64,000 bases of DNA from Tritrichomonas musculus (Eukaryota; Parabasalia; Tritrichomonadida; Tritrichomonadidae). The stretch is from assembly GCA_039105265.1 (NCBI GenBank), contig JAPFFF010000040.1, positions 1,054,001 through 1,118,000 of the forward strand, in the 5' to 3' direction. The first letter of the stretch is position 1. Every line of letters starts with the position of its first letter. Below the pieces are notes generated by a model. That model was given only the letters and a program-made list of their open reading frames with translations, was not told the origin of the DNA and did not search any database. Position numbers and translations under genes: made by a program. Shown here piece after piece: positions 9,981 through 18,444 of this stretch.

Positions 9981-11542
9981 AGGAGAACATAGGGGCTACA
10001 ACGATAAGAATTTGTCAAAAAATTGAAAGAAAAATTAAATATCTGATGAATTTATTAATAAAGGTAACAAATATCATCTATATATATTCACAAATATAAA
10101 TTATTGCTCAATTTTTTAAAATATCTGTTAGCAGTGGAGATATCACTTTTTGAAATTGAGAAGGTTTGTTTAATTTTTTTGAAAAAATTAAAAAAAAATG
10201 GTACGTTTTTCTTTTTATATAAAGATCCAAAAAGATCAATTCCGAACTTTAGATTATATTTAATACCCAAATTGTTATAAATTACATCAAATTCAACCAG
10301 ATACAACATCTTTTATGCATCGATAATAGATTAAAATTTCTCAAATAATTGATATAACTTGGTATATTTTGAATTTCAAGCTATTCATGATTGATATTTG
10401 CAAAAAACTATTTTTTTAAGTAAATGATATTTAAAGTATAGTATAAAAAAAAAACAGAAAACCATAAATATTAATATTTTACATTATGATAGAAATCAAA
10501 CAAACCTTGTGAAATTAAAAAAGTGATATTTCGACTGCCTATAGATATTTCTTAAAAAAAAATTTATAGAAATAACATAAATAATATTTATAAAAAATAT
10601 TTGTATTTATTATTAAAATTGGTTAGAGTAAAAAAATAACTTTTTTTTCCTATCGTTGTAACTAAGCTTGTAAATTTGGTGAAATAAACGTTTTTTGGGT
10701 TTTAAAAATCACCAAATGTAACCATATTATTGTCAAATAAGTTTTATTAATATTTATTATTGTCATAAACCATTGAATTATTTGAAAGAGGAATTAAATG
10801 AGTTTTATCAAAAGTCATATTAATAATCGATAAGATTTTCTCAGTAAAAAAATGTTATTTTTTGAATATTACAAAATAATTGTATGATTTGTATAATATA
10901 TCATATAAAATAATAATAAAAAGCTCTTTTATATTGACGATGAAAAGCCAAATAACCGATTTCACCAAAAGCCCAGGTCTTGGGCTTTTGGCGAAAGCAT
11001 TCAATTTTGAATAGTTTACATATATTTTGGAGATCACCAAAACGGTTTTTTTGGTGATTTGTAAAGCTTTCAAAATATCATATATAAAATAAAAAAAATA
11101 AAATAAGATATAAATATATAAAAAAATCAATAATAGCATTTTTTCAATTGAAAATAAATTTTTTTCATTTATATTTTAAATATATACCGATATAAAATGT
11201 ATTTAAAATATTAATAGTATTTATACTTTTATGAATATATATAGCCGAATAATAAATAATGCATTGAAATAATGCATTGAAATATTAATAGTATTTATAT
11301 TTTTATGAATATATATAGCCGAGTAATTAAATAAATTCATTGAATTTATTGAATGTTGATTCGTAAATTGAATTATTATTTAATCAAATATCATTTAATC
11401 ATTTTATTTAATAATTCATAAGAAATAACTTTTTAAAAGATTTATTAAAATCGCCAAAAGACCAGAAAGAATCACCAAGACCAGGTCTTTTTTTTACATT
11501 TGGGTATATTTTACAAGCTTATTGTAACCCCTATAGGAGAAC
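9981..11542. mobile_element. TIR DNA element A (with nested element B), 8-bp target duplication
   Basis: The element runs 9989-11534. Its left end ATAGGGGCTACAACGATA (from 9989) is the inverse of the right end, which is split by element B: TATCGTTGTAAC at 10651-10662 and then CCCCTAT ending at 11534. The flanks carry the same 8 bases, AGGAGAAC, at 9981-9988 and 11535-11542. An 8-base target duplication with short TIRs fits a hAT-like non-autonomous element. Without B the element would be about 680 bp. I see no transposase in it, so it is a MITE-like passenger. Beside the left end, CGGTTTGG...GAGAACAT is repeated imperfectly twice (about 9952-9990). Confidence 0.8.
10656..11528. mobile_element. 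TIR DNA element B, copy 1, inserted in element A
   Basis: The element runs 10663-11521 with 12-base inverted ends TAAGCTTGTAAA (10663-10674) and TTTACAAGCTTA (11510-11521). The 7-base target TTGTAAC is duplicated at 10656-10662 and 11522-11528 and lies inside the right TIR of element A, proving the order of insertion. The inside has no reading frame but several hairpins sharing a TTTGGTGA/TCACCAAA stem (10675-10716, 10961-10995, 11033-11058), and a tandem duplication of about 80 bases around 11205-11330. A second, shorter copy is at 40111-40725. Confidence 0.85.
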
Positions 11543-12160
11543 ACTTAACTTTTTTAAAAAAAACATTTTATAAATTGAATTAAAAATAATCGTTTTCATA
11601 TTTATTTTCGCTTATTTCTTCATGAATAAACATTTTTAGATCATTATACTTTATAAATATTATTTATATTTTATATTATATTCATATAAATAGTTAATTC
11701 AAAAATATCTCAAAATATGGAAATTATATCTGATGTTGAAAAATACAAATTCATAAAAAAAAAAACATAATAATAAACTTCATTACATGATGTATATTGA
11801 TATATTTTAATTATAATTAATTCATTACTCAATGCAACTTTTATAATGATTTCAAAATCATCTATTTCTTGAAGAATATCAAATACTTAACCTATATTTT
11901 GTTTTGTCATATAAGAAACAAAATGTAGGAAATAATACCGCATTAAGATTATTAATTTTTTGTTTGGCTGTGTTTTTTCGATCATTTTATATTTTTGGCG
12001 GGATTTTAAAAAAGTGGTGTTAAAATCAAGAATAATAAGATTATATGGAAATTATATTAAAATATTGATATATTGTCAAATAATGATGATGAATCAAAAT
12101 TGGTTTGATCTCTTTTGCATTCGTTTTTATGAAAAAGAGCTTTTCTAAAAAAAGTGATAT
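11543..12160. other. AT-rich intergenic region
   Basis: About 600 bases between element A and the Tc1/mariner relic. Short open frames exist but none resembles a gene. It may hold worn transposon sequence that I could not recognise. Confidence 0.5.
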
Positions 12161-12164
12161 TTCA

Positions 12165-12480
12165 AATTTTTCAGCACCAATCCTTGAATGAACATGAAAC
12201 TAAATCGTTATAACAATGGTCTAACATTTCCATATAACCGTTTTCATTTAAAGTATAAAATATGATCGCTACCCTTTACTTATAGGGCCCCTAACCATGA
12301 TTCGCTAATCACATTTGTTTTCACTCCAAATTTTTTTTTTATTATAATATCCACTTTTCGCCCACACTCTCCTGGAGCCGTTTCTGGTGCAAAATCTAGA
12401 TTCATCAGAGAAAACGACTATTTCTTATCAATCAGTTACGCCTTCCATTTGGTTTTGCATGAATGATATCCTTCATCGTT
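12165..12480 (-). pseudogene. Tc1/mariner-type transposase relic
   Basis: On the minus strand the DNA reads FSDESRFCTRNGSRRVWAKS, then RIMVRGPIS, then LNENGYMEMLDHC with frame changes and a TAG between them. This is the order seen around the second catalytic Asp region of Tc1/mariner transposases (FSDES.F....G..RVWR, then VMVWGAIS, then a helical block). Only this middle part is left; no terminal repeats were found. The stretch is more GC-rich than its surroundings. It is a plain DNA transposon relic and inactive. Confidence 0.7.
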
Positions 12481-12760
12481 GATGAATATAACAAAATTTC
12501 AATGAGCTACGTATTTGATCTAAATGATTCTTTTCTATTTCAATGTATTCAAATATTCAATGATCTTTTGAAATTTGTGAAAACTTAAATTTATTAAACA
12601 ATATATTTATCTTAGTGAAATTTTAATAAATATATTTGATATATGTATTCTTTAGTAGTAAAAGAAATAAATATTTCATATATTTTTAAAATTCAATGAA
12701 AAACTTTTTTAATAAGAATATAAATCATTATTATAATTTCAATTTGGTATCATATGATAT

Positions 12761-14515
12761 ATGTATAAAGAATGCTTTTTATATTCTTCTGAAATCATTT
12801 GCAATAAACCAACTGCAAAAGAAATTTATTTACATTCGAAAGATGCAAAAGTTCTTGTTTCGAAAAAAATTCCTCATTTTGCATACTTTCAGGTTCCTTA
12901 CCAATTTGAAAGAAAATGGATTTTTTACGCTAATGACATTCCCATAACGATGACATCCAACTATTTAATGTCAGTTCCATTTTATAAACTTCAGAGCTTA
13001 CTTGTCAACTCAAGAATGGATGAAAATTCAAATGTTTATGCAACAAACCAAGAAATTTCTCACGCACTTTCTGATTTTTTGGCTTTATTTTCCAATTGTA
13101 ATGATAATATCTCTGGCAATACCGATGACGATGATGATATTGTATTTTTTTTTAAAGTTATCTCCAAAAATTTTCCATTTAATCATTTTTCTAGTACTTA
13201 TGATAAAATGTATCATAAATTTATAATACAAAAATCAAACTTAGCTAATGTTGAATCACAAATTGAGAAGTCATTTATGCATTTTTTATTAGCAGTAAGA
13301 CCCAATGGAAAACCAAATTCAAAACCTCTTTTTAATTTTACAAAATCATTTTTAATACATTTTCCTCAGTTAATCTATTCTTCTTATTATCAAGCTCATC
13401 ACAAATTTGTTTTAGCCGGATTTAAGTATATACTTGAATATTTGCACAACGACAATGAATGGGGACCATATTCCGTTTTATCTTTTTTATTATTCCGTTT
13501 TGAAAAAGGTCAAATCCAGTCATATTCACTCAATGCCTATGATATTGATCAAAACCCTGAGCCTTTTTTTGACAGACAAAATTTAGAATGTGTTGAGGAT
13601 TGTACAACTGCTTTTGGTAAATTAAGCCTTGTATGGTGCTATAATCCTTGTTTTCATAATGAATTTATTAAATTAGCAAAAAGCATTGACGCAAATAATG
13701 GCAGAAAAATCAATCAAAAAGATTTAATCAATATAATTTTATGCAGAGTTTGTAACGAAGAAGAGAATGAATTTATAAGAGTCAACATTAGCGATTACTC
13801 ATCATTTTTAAAATTTATTCAAGTGATTTCACCAGAAACCAATAGATTTCAATTACTCACAGAAGTTTATAATGCTTATACATCCACAAATTCAGATAAA
13901 TCCAAATTAATTTCTTTTCAATTTAAAATTTTTTGTGAAAATGAAATCAAAGGCCAACTAAGACAACCACCAGAAAAGCTCCGTTGGTATAGCGTTCTTA
14001 ATGAAGAGAAAAAAATTAAACTGAATAGGAATTTAAGGGACGTCTATTCAGATATTGAAGTATTTAATCAAAATAGTTCCTATTCAAAAAACGACGATCA
14101 TTTTGAATTGAATAAAAAACATCAAATTTGTAAATGTTCCAATAACAAAAAGAATTTATCAAATGATTCGGAAAAAAGAAACGCCAATATTCATCATTTT
14201 AATTTAGTAGATGATACCATAAATGATATTGACTACCTTGATCCACTAGACGATGACGAAATGAATATAGATAATTTTAAAAAACGGCAAGTAATGAAAA
14301 ATATATTCAACCAGACTGAGATAGAATTCATTAAAGATCATGAAATTAACGAAACAAGTAACTGGTCACCTTTCAATATCAAAATCCTTTCTAAATTTAG
14401 TTTTGATACAGAAGATGATCAATTTAACACAAAAACAGATAGTCAAGAAGATCAAAATGACACAAAATCGCAAGAAGTAACAACAAGCAAAGAAAAATCT
14501 TTTCCAATGAAATAA
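12761..14515 (+). CDS. Hypothetical protein, trichomonad-type
   Basis: A 584-residue protein that I do not recognise. It is hydrophilic overall with no signal peptide or membrane span. Residues about 20-400 look globular (blocks such as FAYFQVPYQFERKWIFYAND and the WYSVLNEEKKIKLNRNLRDV region), and the final 180 residues are low-complexity with Asn/Asp/Lys tracts and acidic clusters. A short poly-Asp followed by FFF at about residues 123-132 comes from a GAT repeat and a T run. The start is the first ATG of the open frame, but a later in-frame ATG at 12962-12970 cannot be excluded. Confidence 0.7.
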   Translation: MYKECFLYSSEIICNKPTAKEIYLHSKDAKVLVSKKIPHFAYFQVPYQFERKWIFYANDIPITMTSNYLMSVPFYKLQSLLVNSRMDENSNVYATNQEISHALSDFLALFSNCNDNISGNTDDDDDIVFFFKVISKNFPFNHFSSTYDKMYHKFIIQKSNLANVESQIEKSFMHFLLAVRPNGKPNSKPLFNFTKSFLIHFPQLIYSSYYQAHHKFVLAGFKYILEYLHNDNEWGPYSVLSFLLFRFEKGQIQSYSLNAYDIDQNPEPFFDRQNLECVEDCTTAFGKLSLVWCYNPCFHNEFIKLAKSIDANNGRKINQKDLINIILCRVCNEEENEFIRVNISDYSSFLKFIQVISPETNRFQLLTEVYNAYTSTNSDKSKLISFQFKIFCENEIKGQLRQPPEKLRWYSVLNEEKKIKLNRNLRDVYSDIEVFNQNSSYSKNDDHFELNKKHQICKCSNNKKNLSNDSEKRNANIHHFNLVDDTINDIDYLDPLDDDEMNIDNFKKRQVMKNIFNQTEIEFIKDHEINETSNWSPFNIKILSKFSFDTEDDQFNTKTDSQEDQNDTKSQEVTTSKEKSFPMK

Positions 14516-15145
14516 AACTTTTTACAAATTCATTAAGTAAAATGCATTTTTTTCTCTCGGGAAAGAATACATTAGATATTTAATGTGCCTATTTCAATTA
14601 ATGCATATAAGCATTAAAAACTTAGTCTTCGATCTTATTTGATTTTTTTATAATACCAAATAATATCATAAGATAATTTATCATTTGCATTTTTGCTAAA
14701 TTATCAGTTTTTGCTATTTATAATTGTGGATAAAATTTGCATATTGTCATATCAATTTTTTTTTTTTTTTTTTTTTTTTAACAAAAATACTTAATATTTG
14801 CAATTTGAAACAGATATTAAACATATAACATAAGAATATTTTATTAATAAAAGTTCACATTCTTTTTTAAGATAAAGAGCAAGATTTAATTTTTGCATCA
14901 AACAACTTTTTCAGAAACATCAAAAAAAATAATGTAACGTTTCACTAATGATCATTTTATTCAAAAAAATTTCCGCGGTATTTTTTTCTACATATGATAT
15001 AAAGAAGTAATATTTTAAACAGAGGATTTAGTTTCAATTTTTAATAAAATTTATTATTATTATTTTTTAGCTGTTAAAATATGTGAAATAGCCCAGATTT
15101 TATCATTTTTCGAAATTTTATTTTTTGATTCTTAAGAAAAAGTTA
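14516..15145. other. AT-rich intergenic region
   Basis: About 630 bases. It contains a T-run at about 14757-14779 and an ACAACTTTTTCAGAAA block near 14900 that resembles the start-proximal motif seen elsewhere in the window. No gene is visible. Confidence 0.55.
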
Positions 15146-16417
15146 ATGGCTTTTCAAAATACGTTAAAAAAAACCGCATTTTGGCGAATGAGCGATATTG
15201 TTATATCTTATCTCAATAAAGTTTTTAATATATTCACAAGATTAAAGGGCCGTCAATGGGCAAATAAGGAAAAGTCTCTCGTTATAGATGAAATTATTAT
15301 CATTCTCATTTCAGGAGTTTTAGCATATATTATTGTTTCTTTATTACCGGCACCAGAAAAAAGAGTTCCATTTGAACTTATTACATTTGAGAAATTTTTA
15401 TCGTTCTTCCCCAGAAGTTTTACATCTATTTTCCGCTTTTTCCAGACAATAGCCAATTTCTTTGCTAACATCTCCATCAAGATTCGCAATATTCTTGGAC
15501 CATTTTGGGATATTATTATGTTCATACCATCAAAGATTATTGGTTTTGCACAATTTATAATTACCTGCCTTCTTACTTTTATCAAGAACTTTTTGGAACT
15601 TTTCTACAATTTCTTCTCAATGGTATTTTCTCCATTCCAGTCTTTCTTGAAAATATTTTCTTCTATTGGCAATCTCTTTAATCGATTTATTTCTATCTTC
15701 CTCAAAATCCCAGGAATTTCTCACCTTATACGCCTTATTGGTTGGATTATTGATGATATCATTATTCTTTTATCAAGCTTTTTCGCATTGTTCACTCAGC
15801 TTGGAAAGATTTTACGTTCGTTCGATATCAACAAATTTTTACTCTCTCTTAAGAATCTCAGATTTTTCAATTTCATTGGATCAATATTCAACTTCATTTT
15901 CCGCTTTTTCGAATGGCTTTTCAGAGTTACAATCTGGCGTTTACTCAGTATATTCAAACTTTCAGACTTTATTGGCAAATTCTTCCTCAACATTGGACAC
16001 TATATTATCAAGTTCTTTAACTTCTTATTTGTCAACCTTCTTAACATTCCCAAATTCCTCAAATGGCTATCTCTTAAGTTAGCTAAATTGGAAATCAGAT
16101 TCCCCAATGTTGCAGGTCTCAGAGATATCTTAATTGGATTATTTAATATTATGGAATGGATCATCTTATTCCCATTCTTCTTACTTCTTAAATTCCTTGG
16201 CTTCTTCTCATACATCCTCCGATCTTTGACATTCGAAGGAATTCGAAATTGGTGGAACAATCTTTGCCAAGAACCAGGTGGCTGCCGTGACATGAACATA
16301 AATGTCGGTAAATTGATGGAACAACTCAAAGATGTTAATGATCAATTAGATGCTATGAAAGCAATGCTTGCTAATCTTACTCAACCAGAAGTTATTAATT
16401 CTACAGTTCCACAATAA
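15146..16417 (+). CDS. Membrane-associated protein of repeated amphipathic helices
   Basis: A 423-residue protein of unknown function. The start is the ATG at 15146; the frame is open further upstream but only with TTG/ATT codons. After a basic N-terminus there is one clear membrane span at about residues 45-65 (IIIILISGVLAYIIVSLL). Residues 75-370 are an unbroken series of Phe/Ile/Leu-rich helices of about 20-30 residues, with Lys/Arg at intervals, alternately hydrophobic and amphipathic (SIFNFIFRFFEWLFR, FFNFLFVNLLNIPKF). The last 60 residues are soluble (WWNNLCQEPGGCRD and a short coiled coil). This looks like a protein lying in one leaflet of a membrane. AAAAAGTT lies at 15137-15144, one base before the ATG. 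Confidence 0.75.
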   Translation: MAFQNTLKKTAFWRMSDIVISYLNKVFNIFTRLKGRQWANKEKSLVIDEIIIILISGVLAYIIVSLLPAPEKRVPFELITFEKFLSFFPRSFTSIFRFFQTIANFFANISIKIRNILGPFWDIIMFIPSKIIGFAQFIITCLLTFIKNFLELFYNFFSMVFSPFQSFLKIFSSIGNLFNRFISIFLKIPGISHLIRLIGWIIDDIIILLSSFFALFTQLGKILRSFDINKFLLSLKNLRFFNFIGSIFNFIFRFFEWLFRVTIWRLLSIFKLSDFIGKFFLNIGHYIIKFFNFLFVNLLNIPKFLKWLSLKLAKLEIRFPNVAGLRDILIGLFNIMEWIILFPFFLLLKFLGFFSYILRSLTFEGIRNWWNNLCQEPGGCRDMNINVGKLMEQLKDVNDQLDAMKAMLANLTQPEVINSTVPQ

Positions 16418-16609
16418 AAAATTATGCATTATACATTTTTTATATTTCAATATGTTAATTTATCAATTTTTTTCTTCTCAATAAATCATAATTAAAAATC
16501 CACCTAGGTTTTTAATAATTTGGAAAGGATGATTGATTAGATCAAATTTTATTTTTTTATGTTTTTTGTAATTTCTGATATAAATATGCTTGCAATAGTC
16601 TGTAATTAA

Positions 16610-17941
16610 ATGAAATTATTTGAAAAATTAGTTCATATACCTTCCTGGTGTTATAAAGTGGAAATTAGAAATTTATTCAAATATTTGAATAATCATTCAA
16701 TTTTGATAATAAAAAACATGAGCTATTTTCAGTTTTCTTGCCCTTTAATTCCGTTATTGGCAGATGGTGAAGGATATCCTCCTAATTATCAACTTCCTAA
16801 AAGACAAAGAAATGAAGATGCGCTTAATCTTCCCAAACTTACCAAAATATTTAGAGCATCAATAATATATGAAACAATTAATGAAACAGATAATATCAAA
16901 AGTGATTTAACTGTTCTAAATGTTTTATCACCATATTCTCTGTTATGCCATGTCATGGTCATGGAAATAAGCCCAAACCGTTTTTTACCAGGACCAGAAT
17001 CATTTAGAAACAACGAATGGCGAATGCTTTCAGAACTATCATATAAAGTTATACAATCTATGAATTCGTTATCAGGGATAGAACAAAATCATACTCCAAT
17101 ATCCACTTTTTGTGGGTTTAATTGGTCACCCTATTCATGGGGATTATTTGAAGAAAGAGGAGGTTGCCAGTCCATAACCAGTAAATTCCACATGATGATC
17201 TGGCAATGGCCAAAAATTGAGTTAATAAACGATCATTCACAACTGCCAAAGAATCATCAAAAAATTTTTTTTGAAAACAGTTATAACGAACCATTTGGAC
17301 GACTTGTCGGACAGGTTTTAAATCTTTCGACTTATGAAGTCAGTCCACGTGGCATTTTTATTCCCATTGAAAAAATTGACATTGAAATTTTGTATAAGCT
17401 CAAAGAAATCTCTGAAAAAGTGGAAAAAATAATCAATAATTTGAATTCAATTCTTATCAAAAATTTCAATGAAGCTTTTAATGAAGTTAAAGAAACTATG
17501 GAACAAGCTAGCTTTAGAGTTATTTCAGTAGATGAAATTGATAAAAAAATGAGAAATAATCATTTGGAAATAAACAGTCGTCAAGAGTGTCTTTTGAAAT
17601 GCAAAAACCAAGATGAAAAGGAGTTAATTAACTCAATCTACAATGCTGTTGTTGAGAGGCTAAATATCAATTCAAATGAAAATTTTGACTCTGAAAAATT
17701 CAATGAAATTGAAATTTGGGAAAAATTTTTTGGTTTCTCATTGGTTTTGGCAGAGTCCTCTCAATTCAACCATATTAAAAATGGCCTTTATATTGGCCTC
17801 CATCCTTTGTGCGGACCTGGCGGTTGCGCAGAGGTTTTGGGATGCTACTTGACAAGGCCTGAACAGAGAATGGCAGACGAGAAAGTAATGATCGCTCACA
17901 ACCATGAAATTTGGAGGCTGAAAGAAAAACTCAATCAGTAA
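16610..17941 (+). CDS. Hypothetical protein with Cys/Gly/Trp-rich motifs
   Basis: A 443-residue soluble protein that I do not recognise. Conserved-looking blocks are FCGFNWSPYSWGLFEERGGC followed closely by FHMMIWQWP (about residues 165-205), and near the C-terminus GLHPLCGPGGCAEVLGCYL (about 395-415). Between them, residues 255-365 are a charged helical, partly coiled-coil region. The pattern of Cys, Gly and aromatic residues suggests an enzyme or a metal-bound fold. The start is the first ATG at 16610; the in-frame ATG at 16718-16720 (MSYFQF) is a reasonable alternative because the first 36 residues look weak. Confidence 0.65.
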   Translation: MKLFEKLVHIPSWCYKVEIRNLFKYLNNHSILIIKNMSYFQFSCPLIPLLADGEGYPPNYQLPKRQRNEDALNLPKLTKIFRASIIYETINETDNIKSDLTVLNVLSPYSLLCHVMVMEISPNRFLPGPESFRNNEWRMLSELSYKVIQSMNSLSGIEQNHTPISTFCGFNWSPYSWGLFEERGGCQSITSKFHMMIWQWPKIELINDHSQLPKNHQKIFFENSYNEPFGRLVGQVLNLSTYEVSPRGIFIPIEKIDIEILYKLKEISEKVEKIINNLNSILIKNFNEAFNEVKETMEQASFRVISVDEIDKKMRNNHLEINSRQECLLKCKNQDEKELINSIYNAVVERLNINSNENFDSEKFNEIEIWEKFFGFSLVLAESSQFNHIKNGLYIGLHPLCGPGGCAEVLGCYLTRPEQRMADEKVMIAHNHEIWRLKEKLNQ

Positions 17942-18444
17942 AAAAATTTAAGTTTAAAGATGATTTTTGGTGTAAATCAAATTTCAATTCTTTTTATTTG
18001 AAATCTTCCATTTGAATGAATATAAAGAATGAAGTTTCAATATTTAAGTAATATATACAGAACAGACAGGCCTTTAATTGGATACATTTCAACTTACAAA
18101 ATGATATTAAAATCTAATTTTATGATTCAAGTTAAGTCACTTAAAATCAACAATAAAGATGAATGACTTGAAAACTTAATTGAAAAAAATACTCATTATT
18201 GAACTAAACACTTTTATTCTTTGAAGAAAAAAAAAATACTCATTGTTGAATTAAACATTTTTATATTGAAATCAGCAACAGAAAGAGAGAAAATTCAAAG
18301 TGTCCATTAATGAAAAATTCTATTTGACAAGCAATATCTAAAAAAAGTTATTTTATTTATCATCATTCAATAAGTTGAAAAATTTGACATTGAAAACAAC
18401 ATCAAAAAATTTTTTTTTTTTTTTAAAAAAATTAACGAAAAAGT
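17942..18444. repeat. Intergenic region with a short imperfect tandem repeat
   Basis: This gap between convergent genes contains two copies of about 48 bases, AAAATACTCATT[A/G]TTGAA[C/T]TAAACA..., at about 18188-18225 and 18233-18268. A poly-T/poly-A tract lies at 18410-18430 next to the deaminase stop. Nothing else was seen. Confidence 0.55.

Noticed and set aside
10855-11139. Minus-strand frame of 94 codons inside element B
   Set aside because: It overlaps the hairpins of a non-coding TIR element and is interrupted in the second copy at 40 kb.
11960-12148. Plus-strand frame near the Tc1/mariner relic
   Set aside because: It does not match the transposase order and looks like chance in AT-rich DNA.
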